Assembly (NCBI GenBank): GCA_030789695.1
Contig: CM061141.1
Span: 194,567,689-194,631,688 of the forward strand
DNA from: Scilla litardierei
Lineage: Eukaryota > Streptophyta > Magnoliopsida > Asparagales > Asparagaceae
DNA length: 64,000 nucleotides
Reading direction: 5' to 3'
A program made the translations under genes and the position numbers. Under the pieces are notes generated by a model. The model saw only the letters and a program-made list of their open reading frames with translations. It did not search any database and was not told the DNA's origin. Below, piece after piece: positions 32,613 to 44,952 of the stretch (position 1 is its first letter; every line of letters starts with the position of its first letter).

Positions 32613-35016
32613 GATGCCTCATCGCCTTAGGCCGAGGAAGCCTCAGCCGGCGAAGAGGAAGGCCACCACTGGTCCCTCCTCTTCTCGGACAGCACGATGC
32701 CCATGTCGTTCACCTTCACTCACACTCGAGATGTACTTAGACGATTTGTCGTCCTCGTCCGACTTGTTACGATCCACTACACCCGTGCCTTTTGCCATAG
32801 AGGCCCCACACACCACCCCCACTACTGCTCCACCCATCCCCACTACCGCTCCTCCGTCACGTCCAGTTCCACCACCACCCACCCTGTGGAAGTACAATAT
32901 CGTCTTCAGGGACGACGCTTATCGCGAGCGTTTCGAAGCCATGTCCCTCCGCACCATCGTCCCTACCCTCTTCTCTCACATCCCCACCCTCCAGCACCTT
33001 GGACTCCTGCAGGGTGTCCACAGGCTTTACTAGGCCATTGGTTTTGACCGCCTCCTCGCCATCCATGCCCGCACATACACATGCCTCACCCTTGAGGCGT
33101 TGAGCTCTATTGTTGTCACCCCAGCGGGCCGACTGCTTGACCGCGACATAGTGGTCACACACGCCATGATCCACGCCCACTTCCACTTTCCCACCATCCC
33201 CGACCACACCCTTGCCTTCTCCCCAGACGTCGAGCCCACTGCGTTCGATGCCGAGCAGTTTTGGCATCACATCATTGGTCTGCGAGGATATCGCCCTAGT
33301 AGGGAGAAATCCTCTTGTATCGTCCACCCTTGTCTTTGCTATGCCCAGTGCCACCTTACCATCACACTCTTTTCCAGGCCAGAGGTCGGGACACTCTCCC
33401 TACCTGAGCTTTCCCATCTTATGGGGATGACTCGACTTCTGTACTTCCACCCCGACGGTACCCTCCACCCCTTCCTACTCTTCGACACAGTGCACTGACT
33501 GTGTCATCGCCTCTTTCAGACCGCCCATGCCGCCACCGATATCTGTTACAGCAGATTTTTCACCATTTTCACCCAGATGCTCGGCCTTGCCCTTCCTGCA
33601 CGTCTAGTGCTTCCCACCGGGCCCATACGCCTGACGTTGGATGTGCTCACCCACATGTCCATCATCAGGCCGCACGGTGAGCGTCACTGGATTTACCTTC
33701 TAGGCACCCACCGCAAGTAGCACCTCTACCTGACCTGACCTGACCTCACCCATTTGCCCTAGTCATGCTTGACTGGCTCACTCCCCGCATTTTTCCTATT
33801 CCCCCCATCCACATCATTGAGCCACCTAGAGCACTAGTCGCCGACGACATCGACGACTGGGTGCTCAGTTCTGACGAGGATGAGCCTGACATTGCTACCC
33901 TCGTGGCAGATTAGCCAGCCCAGCCTGCACATCCACCCCCACCAGGGAGCACTCCTATTCCCACTTCTGTCAGTGCTCCCACCACCACCACCGTAGAGAC
34001 CTCGGAGACTGTCCACACCTTTACCCCGGAGGTCGCCACCTCTGTATCTGCCGTGCCCAGACCTGAGGGTATGGTTGTTTCTGTTGCTCCCTGATATCAC
34101 TTCTTCCACCCCTTCAGAGCCAACCAATTCTTTTGCTCCTGAGCCTACCGATTCACCTATTTCGGAGCCCGTCGCTGCCAGCGCCCTTCCCGCACATGTG
34201 GAGCTCCTCGCTTCCCTTCCTACCACTCTAAGGTCCACAGACATTCTTCCTAGCACCACTTCTGCATCAGCATCAACAGTTTTCTCTTAGAGCACCGTGG
34301 TGTCTGTCACCACTTCTGTTGCCACGACGTCTTCCATTTCTGATGATGATGCTGCTTCTGCCTCTGCAATGGATCTCGGATCCATTCCACTCACATCCTC
34401 TTCCTCCAAGATCCCCGTTAGACCTCCCTCCCTTGACTTTCAGTTCAGACCCCGGGTATCACTTTCCCATGGGCACCCTACGAGGGTGGTTTCTCGCAGT
34501 TCACGACCACCTCTTAGCTCCCGCACCATGGACACATGTCTTTCTGCGATGGAGACTGATGTTGTCATCCTGAGGCGTGCCTTTGAAAACCTCACGACCT
34601 CGCTCTCCTCTTTGCAACAGTCCATGGAGCGGGACCTCACCACCATTCTTGACATTCTTAGGCATCAACATGCACCCACTATCATACTTGCACCATCCCC
34701 TCATCCTAGGACAGACCCTATCCCTTCTGTCCCTCCTGCACCACTCACTGTGCCCCACTCTCAGGCTTTTGCAGGACCTGTCACTTCTACCATTGAGTCG
34801 GTTGCACTGCAGTTGGAGACTTCTGTTATCGACACACACGTTCTCACACCTGTCGAAACTCCAGCGGTTCCACATTGTTCTGAGCCTGTTGTCTCTTCCG
34901 TTACCTCACAAGCTGACACACCTGTCGAGCCTTCACCTTCTGTGCTCTATGTTCCTATCTCTGGTCCCCAGCAGTCGGACCCATCATCATCCACTCAGGG
35001 TGATGCCGCTGCTTGA
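32613..35016 (+). pseudogene. Element E envelope-like (Athila accessory) ORF, broken
   Basis: The frame starts at 32613 with a very basic patch (RPRKPQPAKRKA), then a linker, then a domain reading YNIVFRDDAYRERFEAMSL, VDQFWH-like 'AEQFWHHIIGLRGYRPSREKSS', 'GTLSLPELSHLMGMTRLLYF' and 'MSIIRPHGERHWIYLLG', which aligns in order with the F protein at 46576-48588. The C-terminal third (34297-35016) is Ser/Thr/Pro-rich with a short amphipathic stretch (MDTCLSAMETDVVILRRAFE). Stops or frame changes occur near 33031, 33498, 33718, 33913 and 34288. This ORF is called envelope-like in Athila elements. I see no signal peptide or convincing membrane segment; the basic N-terminus would fit a nuclear protein. 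Confidence 0.6.
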
Positions 35017-36800
35017 TCTTTACACTATTTTTGCTCATGTCACCCCTTATTTATTTTTGTGCACATCTGTCTCTTCGGGGCCCTGTCCTTGCATAGCTTG
35101 GGGGATGACCTTTTTGCACCGCCTGTATATATTCCATCATTTTGCATTTGCATATATTCCACATGCATCATGTCATCATTTGCATCATCTGCCTGCTTGT
35201 TCACATTCTTGCATATTAGGCATTAGGTCATGATCTGCACTTCTTCTTTTATTTGCATAGTTTTGCTTTTATTTTTATTTATTTTCTGCTTATTTACCAC
35301 CTGCCCACCATAGCCTCATTTTCCCTTCTTGCCAGCGTGTTCTCAGCAGTGAGAACACTGCTGGGATGAGCGCTACCGTTTTTATTTTTATTTTTTCCAT
35401 TTTCTTTCATTTTACACCCTTTTTACTTTTATTTTTCACCACTTTTTCACCATTTCATTCTTAGCATCATATTTTCCATGTTTGATATGCATGCATGCTT
35501 TTATTTTATTTTCTCCACCTTTCTTTTCCCCTTTTGCTAGATATATTCCGAATGATGATATATCTCTCTTAGGCTTAGTAGCTATCACGATTCTTATTAC
35601 TTTTGCCATGCTACTTAGAGTATTTCAGTGTCTTACTATTCATATGCTTGCATATATATTCTGTTAACGATCTCTCTATATGAATGCATGAAATGAATTG
35701 AAACTGAATGTATGCAGTAGTATTTAGCATGCCTATGTTGGATATGCACCGAGTTTCACGCATCTTTAGAATATCTGATGCATCTGCCTTGTTATCTTTT
35801 TCACTTTCTATTGCATGCCTGCTATTATTATGTGCCTTACCGCATGACTTCATTTTTCGTTGAAATGAATGAAAATATCTGTGCTTGATTATGAGCTTAG
35901 TTGGAGTATTATCTTATTGAACCGTTATGCACATCTTATGAGTGACCCGAGTGATTATATTATTTCTTTCTCCACATATCTTATAATTCTCTACATGTCA
36001 CGTGGGTTCACTCCCTTGCAGCTATTTATACCACATCCGATTTCCAATAATCCCCAAAGAAAAAGTTAGCTTCAAAAAGCCCCAAAAAGACAAAAAGGAG
36101 CCAAAAAATATATGTATATCCTATTGCTCCTAAAAAAAGAAAAAAAAGAAAAAAAAAGAGTTCAAAAAGAAAAAGAAAAATATTTCCTATAATTTACTAC
36201 TTGAAGCTACGCAAATACTTGGGAAAAAGCCCGAAAAATTCCTTTATTAATCCTTAGATGCGATGCCTCAAGCTAAGCTTGGGGGATGGAATCCATTTGA
36301 TTATACGAGTGAGTACGCCATTAGAGTGGAGTTCTGCATATGTGGGGATATTTGATAATACCAGACTTTGCGAAATATATTAGCTATGGAGATTTTTCAT
36401 GATTTGAGATGAATATATGAATGTCATGATCCTTATTATATTCACTATTGCATGCTTGGTATGACTCTTATATGCTTCGTTTATTTCTATTGATTGAAAA
36501 GTGCATCGCCAACATGTTTATACTAAACTCTATGAATTGCATGATGCAGATATGAATTGATTGCATGAATTTAGAGGATCCCTTCCTTTGTTCTTAAATG
36601 CTTGCAAGTGATATGTTTAGCTAAGATATAAAACTCTTATTAGTATGTGATCCATCTTCGAAGTATTGTGATATGTCGCTATGGCTTGAGATCTGACCGA
36701 ATAATCTAGCACTCCCCTCCATCTTCCATTCTTTTCCTATTCTTTATTTTTACCGCCCAGTGAGCCTCATATTCGTCTTCCTCGAGGACGAGTAAGAGGT
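35017..36800 (+). other. Element E 3' non-coding tail
   Basis: This is a T-rich tail without a coding region. It contains PPT-like TAGCTTGGGGGATGACC at 35094-35110 and TAAGCTTGGGGGATGGA at 36274-36290, and an A-rich run at about 36060-36180. Confidence 0.7.
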
Positions 36801-36815
36801 AAGCTTGGTGGATTT
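36801..36815 (+). promoter_or_regulatory. PPT of element E
   Basis: AAGCTTGGTGGATTT directly precedes TGATG of the 3' LTR; it is a slightly degenerate Athila-type PPT. Confidence 0.8.
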
Positions 36816-38682
36816 TGATGCGTCCATATTTTACAAGTTTTTATCGCATCATTTCATGTTATATTCGCCTCCAAACTCCATATTTTCATAAATTATCGCG
36901 CTTCTAACGCCATATTCAAGTTTTGTATAGCCTTTTGGATTTTCAGGAGTTTTGGAGCGAATTGGAGCTATTTTGGGACATGGACACATCCGACACGTCC
37001 AAGATGTCATTGGCAACGCTCCATGAGAGTTCGCCGAAGTATGGAAGAAGATCAGAGGAGAGGATGAGAAGAGAACGAGAGATGGCAAAGTTCAGCTCAG
37101 CTTCCCAGGTGACTCGACCGAGTAGCATCAGCTACTTGACCGAGCTGACATGTAGAAATCACACAAGAAACGGCCTCACCCCTACTCGATCGAGCAGACA
37201 TCCAATTCGACCCGAGTCGCACCAAAAATAGATGAATATTTTGAGCTTTTCTCCAAGGCACCCTAGCTCGACCGAGTAGCAAAGCAACTCGACCGAGCAG
37301 CTCACCTACTCGACCCGAGTCGTCAAGAAATGGAGCATCGTTTTGGAGGAAGTTCTGATCTACTGTACCTCGACCGAGTAGGGGGCTACTCGACCGAGTA
37401 GCCCGTATCAGCCAGAAGCAGCAGCAGCAACAAGCGGAGCCTGAAGCCTACTGGACCGAGTAGGCTCCGCTACTCGGTCGAGTAGCGCGACGCGACCAGT
37501 CTAGTTGGTGGGCCCAAGTGCCAAGATTTTCTGAGATTTTTTGGGATTTCTACCATATGTATTTAAGCACGTTTTTAGCTTTATTTTCAGAGAGCAACTT
37601 TGGAGAAACTTTTAATTTAGTTTTAATTAGGTTTTTGAGAGTTTGTGCTGCCGCTATTTTTTTTGAAGCAAAGCTTGGATTTTTATTGCTATTTCGTGCA
37701 AGGAGTCTTATTTTCTTAATTCTCTTTAGATTTCTATTGCTCTACGACGTGTAGGTAACACTTCTCTAAACTCTCAATTGATTTTGATGTTTTCTATTGC
37801 CCATGATGATCCATTGCATCTATTGAATCTTTTGTTGTTATTTCTATGATGCGTGAGTAGTTCTATTTAGGGCTAATGGATTAGCCTATGGATTTTAGGA
37901 TTTAGATGCACATTTTAGGATTTTTAGGTTGCATTGGTATAAAAGGGACGTATTTTGGTTGATCTTGCAATGTAGGAGAACTCGTACTGAGATCGTGCAC
38001 ACGGTTGGTGGAATCGATTGGCTTAAGGAGTATCCTATAGGCTTAATTAGGGAGTTAGTGGATTCAATTGGGACTCGTGACCATGACCAGCTCGTGTCTT
38101 AATGGGATTCACCGACAAACTATATTACTAGTTGACGGCTATCGCCATTATGCCAATGAGAGCCACCAAAATACATCGAAGCTCTAACCCACGAGAGTGG
38201 CGTGAGCTGATATCATTCCGTCCACGAGAGTGTCATGAATATTGTCGATTCTTAAAGCATGTACCATGCGCGCCTGTCGCGAGAGCGGGGTTAATGCTAT
38301 ACGTTAGATTCATGGTGCTTAGAACCAAGATTTCCACATCTTGGATGTGACAATCCATATAAAGCCAATGCAACATAAGAGTCTTAACCAAGCATAGACA
38401 TCCGACGATCCTAGCGGTTAGTTCTAAAGCCCTAGTCTTTATTAATTCTTCACAATCCTAAACAAACAATCTCTTAAAACCGACAGCTCCTAAATTCTGA
38501 GATTTGAAAATAGCCCAAGACAATAACATCTCTACCTTCCCTGTGGGATCGATATCTTTTATACTATTACTTGACATCGTACGCTTGCGTAAAGTGCCGG
38601 GAATTTGCATTTGGGATACATCTAGCACTTGGTGTTCGTTCCATTGCTAGATGGCTTCTAGGTGTTAGTTTCGGGAGCATCA
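36816..38682 (+). repeat. Element E 3' LTR
   Basis: A 1867-bp copy of 26198-28054. The palindrome cluster is at 37108-37490 and the TATA-like word at 37557-37570. It ends GCATCA, followed by GGCTG, the mutated second copy of the target site GGGTG. Confidence 0.9.
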
Positions 38683-39704
38683 GGCTGCCATAGCCGCAAG
38701 CTTTTCATGCCTTAAATCCCTATGTTGCGCAACATGCATAAGCCCCATCTCCATTGCCTAAAAGCTATCATCTACTTTCCTTCTCCATAGCCTAAGCTCC
38801 ATTGCCATTTCCAAAGCACCAAGGCTGCAACCTCCTTCCAAAAGCTACAAGATCATCCACCACATATTGCGCAACAAGCTCCAATTGACATACCCCTTGC
38901 GCAAGTTGCACATCCAAGGCCAAAAACATCAAAGCTTCATCTCTTCTCCCTGTTGCGCAAGCCCAAGCCAAGACTCCACCCTTAGGCCGCAATATCCTAG
39001 CCACACTACTCAAGGCCGAAAGTTACTAGGAGCTCCTCCATCCCTTCATTGTACAACTCTTCAAAGGGAAGCCATCCATACCTTGCACAACTTCAAAGGG
39101 GAATCCATCCATCCATTCCGCAAGCTACATAAAGTTTCAAGGAGCCAAGACATCAAGGCCGCAAGTTCCAAAGGCGAGGACGTGACATTGGTGACTACAA
39201 CCTGTCAGATACGATCTGACCTGAGCTTATTGACAGAGACGACTGCCGCTACACAAACTGCGATTCTCTAAACTCTTTATTATTATTTTATGTTGTAGTA
39301 GCGATCTTTGTAGGGGAAACTTTACCATTGATTCATCTTTTGGGGTCTTATCCAGTGGGTGCTAGACATGAGGGACTTGTCTAGTTGGGACTAGCCAATA
39401 AAAAGCTTATACTAGGATTAATTTTGTTGAACATGGTGAGTGAGGTACAGAGATCCAGGTGAGTGTAGAGACGTAGGTTCTCTAGCTATTAAAGTTGTAC
39501 ATGTTACATTATTAATCTAGTATCTGGTTTGGGGGCTGGACGTAGGTCGTGGTGACGACCGAACCAGGGTAAACCTGCTGTGCATCTGTGTTTGATTATT
39601 ATTTACCATGCATGTGATTATAACAGCGTGTGATTTCTCGTGGGTTGCACGAGAATTTTTATTAGCCTATTCACCTCCCTTTAGGCTTAGATCCAGATCC
39701 AACA
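38683..39704 (+). repeat. Element D 5' LTR, downstream piece
   Basis: It continues the D LTR after E. It holds four TTGCGCAA palindromes (38724, 38866, 38897, 38953) in the probable transcribed leader, then 'gtagcgatctttgtagggg' and 'gatccagatccaaca' as in C. The 134-codon frame at 38867 is LTR sequence without a domain. Confidence 0.88.
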
Positions 39705-39706
39705 AG

Positions 39707-39719
39707 TGGTATCAGATCT
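39707..39719 (+). promoter_or_regulatory. PBS of element D (decayed)
   Basis: TGGTATCAGATCT keeps the first ten bases of the iMet PBS found in C and has then mutated. Confidence 0.85.
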
Positions 39720-39746
39720 GGTTAGATGATCTAGACTAGATTGATC

Positions 39747-41486
39747 ATGAATAACTCTTTGATTGTGCTTTTGCTGAATGTCATACCATATCGCGACACC
39801 CCAAATTTAATGGAGTAGATTATGTTTATTGGAAATCTAGGCTGAAAATCTACTTAATATCTTTTGATTATAAATTTTGGCACATAGTTGAAAAAGGTTA
39901 TAAGCCGCCTGTTATTAAAATTGAAAATATAGAAATGCTTAAACCTGAAGATTAGTGGGATGATGCTGATTGGAGACTTTATTCTTTAAATGGAAAAGCT
40001 ATGTATGCGCTTATATGCTCTCTTGATAAATCTAAATTTAATCGTATCTTACAGTGTCAAATTACGCAGGAAATATGGCACACACTAGAGGTGACGCACG
40101 TGGGAACGTCACAGGTGAAGGAGTCTAGACTTGCGCTGCTGAGCACATAGTACGAGAGCTTTCGCATGCTTCCATCAGAATCCATCTCAGAGATGTTTGC
40201 GAGGTTCACGGACATTGTTTACAAATCTAGCTCCCTTGGTAAGCCATACTTGAGCAGATGAGAGTGGAGGACTTGATATGCAACTTAATGTCCCACGAGC
40301 TTTAGTTGCAGAATTTAGAGGCTAGAGATAAACCAGAGGCGAAGAAAAAGGATCCAAAACCACTAGCTCTTCAAGCTAGCGAAGGTGATGACGATGATGA
40401 GGAGATAACATTGATGGTCAGAGGCTTCAGAAGATACATCAAGACTCCTCAAGGAAGAGCTGACATGCAACAACGGTTTAATCGTTCTAACCAATATAAT
40501 CCTTCTAAAAATTCATCTGAACAGACTGCTATTGATAAAGCTAAATGTTTCAAATGTAAAAAAGCAGAGTGCCCACAAGAAAGAGCTAATGTTGAGAATG
40601 AGAAAGGAAAAGCTGTGGTGCGAACATGGGACATGGACAACGAAGATGAGAATGAAGAGTATGAAGCCCGCTCTTCCCTCTGCTTGAGGGCAAAAGATGA
40701 TGAGGTAAAATCTGGTAGTAAAGCTGAACTTCTAATTATTTGTAAATCCATGTAAGATGAAATTGTTGAGCTAGAATCCACATTAGAATAGTATAAAAAT
40801 TCCAACGATGAAATGCAACAAGACACTTACAACATGTCATTAGAAATTATGGAACTAAAGGGAAATTTTTTTGCATGTGATTCTACCATTGCTTTGTTGG
40901 AAAAATAGAATTCTAGTTTGCATGAAAAATCTGAATACCTTTCTTGTCATACTTTGTTGAATAATATTAGCATGTATAAGCAAAATGTGAGTAAGCTAGA
41001 AGCTGAAATTGAATTGCTTAATGAAAATATTTCATGCTAAATAATGAACTTAAAAGAAAAATAATTGATGAAGAGGACAATAAGAAGGTCTTTATAAGTA
41101 AATGCACTTTGATTGTGAATGAGAATGCTTTATTGAAATCCAAAATCACAAGTCTAGAATTGTAATTAAAGAAATTTTCTATGGGAAAACAATCGTTGGA
41201 TGCTATTCTAGAAAATCAACTTTATGGCAATAATAGACGGGGTCTTGGTTATGATATAAAACATGCTAAAAAGCCCAATTATAAGAAAATTCACAATGAG
41301 CCATTGAAAGTCTCAAATATGTATGCAAAGTGCTTTACTTGTTCTAGTGTTGGTTATACCTCTTACTATTGTAAGTTTAGGAACACGAATATGAAATTAA
41401 AGCAAATATGGGTTCCTAAATCTTTGATGACTAACATGAGTGGACCTTGTTGGATTCCAAGGTCACACATAACATCTACCGTATAG
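39747..41486 (+). pseudogene. Element D gag relic
   Basis: Aligned with C's gag from its ATG: 'GVDYVYWKSRLKIY'-like sequence, LDKSKFNRI and QEIWHTLEVT are legible in shifting frames. The longest intact pieces are 40306-40755 (CFKCKKAECP in place of the knuckle, with a small deletion) and 41181-41486 (CFTCSSVGYTSYYC, zinc-ligand His replaced by Tyr, then KQIWVPK). There are many stops, for example at 39954 and 40149. It is not functional; it shows that the gag-only layout is shared by two independent insertions. Confidence 0.85.
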
Positions 41487-42801
41487 GTAAGATGAAGATT
41501 TGGTGAGGAACTATGGATTGAACATTTTATTATTTAGTTCCTTAGCCAAACGACGACGCGAATGTATTTTTTCTACTTTGCACTTAATGCATACCTTCAT
41601 GCCATTTTTTTTGTTTTGTGTGCTTGATTTGATTTTTATTTGTGTACTAGTTTGTTTGCTTTCTAGCTTGTTTTAGTTGTTTATAAAGAAAAATAAAATA
41701 AATGAAAAAGACAAAAAGCAAAAAAAAAAGAGCTTAATGAATATATCTTTCTTTGAATCATTAACGTTATATTAATGAATGATAATCAAATCCAGGTAGA
41801 AATTGATGTATTATAGTTACCGCTACATGTGCATGTTTGATTTTCTAAATATCCATGACATGTTCAATGATTAGAATAATTTGATTTCTACACCTACACT
41901 TTCACTTCCACGAATATTAAATATTGTTGTACATTTGGAGACATCTTTTATGAAATATTGGAAAGTGAATGTAGAATAAAAAATAACTGAAAATCTAAGG
42001 GATATGATTTGTCTTGCCAAGTATAAAAGTTGAGCACAAAAGAATTGAATAAGAATTTTTTTTGAAAAGGGAACGAAAATAGCTCCGTATGAAAAATGGA
42101 TATAATCCTTGGCAAGAACACTACCCACGAGTATCCAACATATACTTTACGGGTAATCTTTAGCGTGGGTGTTATACTCGTTAAGCAATGCCACCCCATA
42201 TCTAAGAGTCCTTATAGGCTATGTTTTTTTGGGGTGTGGTATCTTGAACTCATTTTTAATGAGATGGGGAAAATCAATCCTAGGTGATTTCATGTTTAAT
42301 GGAAAATGTGGATTGGTTTCGGTTGATTTTTATAAAAGTTCTCCTTATCTGTCAATGTTTAATCATCACACTTACACGAAGGTGTTGAAGTCTATGTTAT
42401 AATTGTCATTGAATTATGAAATGCTTATTCTATGAATGTCTACATGCAAGTGCTAGTTGTATTTTATAATACTCTTTAGTTTGCATGTAGTAGGAAACTT
42501 GACTCCATTATACACTTTTGATGAAAATAAAAGGGGAGAAAGAATTGAGAAGATTTGATGCGTTAATGCTTACATGTTGCATATATGAACACTGGTCCAA
42601 GGGGGAGCATGAATAAAGGGGGGAGCATGCATACATGTTTGAATGCTTGAAACATCATTGTTGCATGCTTGTATGCTTGCACATCGTTGCCATACTTGTT
42701 GCATATTGCATACATCCTCCATCTTCACACTTCACACACACACATGTCACGATGAAATTATATGAATCGTTATTGCTCAAATCTTATATTAGTTTGTCAT
42801 C
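41487..42801 (+). other. Element D 3' non-coding region
   Basis: Homologous to 21995-23324 of C ('ctaagggatatgatttgtcttgcc', in part; 'tagagtccttatag'-like blocks). No pol and no ORF of note. Confidence 0.75.
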
Positions 42802-42814
42802 AAAAGGGGGAGAT
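42802..42814 (+). promoter_or_regulatory. PPT of element D
   Basis: AAAAGGGGGAGAT, identical to that of C, directly precedes the 3' LTR. Confidence 0.9.
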
Positions 42815-43350
42815 TGTTGGATACAACGTGTAGTTGGATACAACGATCGATGAATTCGTATTTGATGATAACAAACATGTGCGAACGATTTAATGTGTGC
42901 GCTAAATATTTTCAGAATGGCACTCTCGCAAATACTCAAAGAGAGACTAAGTAAAAGTGATGGAGAATGTACCATGCATTAGCCAAGTGGACTAAGTCAA
43001 AGATGGAGAATATGGCTACAAAAATTGGACTAAGTCAAAGATGGAAAGATAAGGAAGAAATCAATTCAAATCTATATTTGAATTGATTCAAATCAATTGG
43101 TGCAACGTTCAAATCCTAATGCCATGCAAATTGGAGACTTGGTCAAATATGGAGAGATATGGGGAATCTCATGCAAATCATTATTGGAGATTAAATGAGA
43201 TCTTATATGAAATCCTATAGCTACACAAGTTCCATAACCATCCATATTCAAACTCCATATCCAAAGAGATTCATTCAAATCCTAATCAATTTAGGATTTC
43301 TTCCAACCCCATCAATTATGGGATTCTAATTGATTCTATCATATCACATC
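42815..43350 (+). repeat. Element D 3' LTR, upstream piece
   Basis: Matches 25572-26108. The hairpin at 43059-43088 keeps its 13-bp stem while its loop changed. It is interrupted at ACATC by F. Confidence 0.88.
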
Positions 43351-44935
43351 TGACGAAGCCGCCCCGGCTTGCTATCCGCAAATGGCCGGGGGACCCGCGT
43401 GGGGGTTTAGAAATTTGTAACCGCAAGCGCACGGTGTTGTAGTGTGGCTTGGGGGTCGAACACAGGGAGGCTAGGATGTGCTTGAGTCAAGGAGGACCAA
43501 AATCACCCCGTAGGCGAGCTAGCCCAAATCGGTAAATGGTTGTCACGGAAAGGAATGAAGGGTATGAACAATAAGAAAATAAACCCGAGACTTTGGTTTC
43601 CACTCCGACGAGCGACTCTCGCTGATACGGCCTACGGGCATGGATAGCGATTGGAATTACGATCTAATGGTGGGACGTTGCCTCTGAAAGTGGTATCGGC
43701 ATCCCATGGGCCCGATATTCCGGTCGGTGCCCAGGATGATACAACGGACTTCCCGGATTCGATCAGTGGGCACTCCCGTGTCCATTAACACTGATTGATT
43801 TCGGGAGCACTAAGCTCGCAACGATAACTCCCAACGTCTAATCCTGCCGCTCCCGCGTGCTAGGATTCGGCGTCTACGCTAAGGGCGTGAGCTATGGCTA
43901 GGGAGTCAACCGCCAAGTTTATTCCCCCTTGGCCCAACGGTCAAAGGCGGTCTTTTTCCCACCGGTGACAATGAAACACCCCGCGTAACCGTTAGATTCC
44001 TAATCCCTATCGATTTCCTAACCCTATAGACGCATCGGGAAGAGCCCCCCCCGAAGGGGTTTCCACCAAAATCCCAGATTTGGGAACTACTCACAAAAAT
44101 TCATTGAAAAGCGATCTAAATGAAAATTAACCGTTGGAATCATAATCGGACGATTGGAATGCGGAAGTAATAAAGTAATTAAGACAATACTAAAATTTGA
44201 GAGAGATCCGAAAACTTACAAAAGAACAGTAATTACAGCCGTCACAATAGGAGAAAATAGTAAAAACTAGCAGCTCCCCGTTTCTGGAACCCTAGGGGTT
44301 CTATTTATAGACTCTCGCATCACCCGATCGGTTGACAAGTCAACCGATCGGGTGATCCGTTACAGATAATGAACAGAAAACGGCGAGCTTTCACCCAGTC
44401 ATGTGAACCGGTCAGGTGAGTTCTTGGAGTGACCGGTTGGATCTTGGCGCCATCGGGTGAAGTGATCGGTTGGGTGCCCGTGTCTTCAGCTTGTCAGCAT
44501 CAGCTACAGATGAACCGATCGGGTGAGAGTCATCCGATCGGTTGGAATTTTGCTCGAAAAGACAGAGAACAGGCCCCCGCTGAACCGGTCTGTGAACCGG
44601 TCGGGTGACTTCCATATGAGCTCCGGCTGAGACCGGGTGGTGCACGCGTGCATCACCCGATCGGTTGGAGATGGCCAACCGACCGGGTGAGGGGCTGAAA
44701 GATGTATTCTTTGTCGTTTGACCCCCTGGATCATGCGTGACTCGTCCCGTTGCTCCGAGGACTTGAGATATCATCGTTAAACGTCCCCTACACGGTCAAT
44801 CTCCTGCAAACATGGATAAACGAAGAAAAGTGAAAGAAAACGAGAAAATACGAGAAAACGAATAAAAGACGGTGAAAAACACGGAGAAACACAAAAGAAA
44901 ACGTGCGTGAATATATGAAATATAAACGCACGTCA
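43351..44935 (-). repeat. Element F 3' LTR
   Basis: A 1585-bp LTR. In sense direction, U3 carries the CAACCGATCGGTTG cluster (44318-44700), the TATA box CTATAAATAG is at 44301-44310, and the end carries the Athila U5 words 'caccgtgcgcttgcgg'. Confidence 0.92.
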
Positions 44936-44952
44936 AAATCCCCCAAGCTGAA
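44936..44952 (-). promoter_or_regulatory. PPT of element F
   Basis: The minus strand reads TTCAGCTTGGGGGATTT directly before the LTR start TGACG; it is the typical Athila PPT. Confidence 0.92.

Larger units (their letters stand above)
26198..38682 (+). mobile_element. Element E: Athila-type Ty3/gypsy element lacking RT, RNase H and integrase
   Basis: LTRs lie at 26198-28054 and 36816-38682 (TGATG ... GCATCA). A tRNA-Asp PBS follows the 5' LTR and an Athila-type PPT precedes the 3' LTR. Contents in order: gag-protease, a conserved hairpin, a promoter-like palindrome cluster, a CT-rich leader, an envelope-like ORF and a long 3' tail. Flanks are GGGTG and GGCTG, and the uninterrupted D LTR copy at 54193 reads GGGTGCCATAG, which proves the insertion and the duplication. 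RT, RNase H and integrase are missing between protease and hairpin. Confidence 0.88.

Noticed and set aside
32643..33354. Minus-strand ORFs of 84-165 codons opposite the envelope-like ORF of E
   Set aside because: Shadow frames; the plus strand aligns in order with the F protein.
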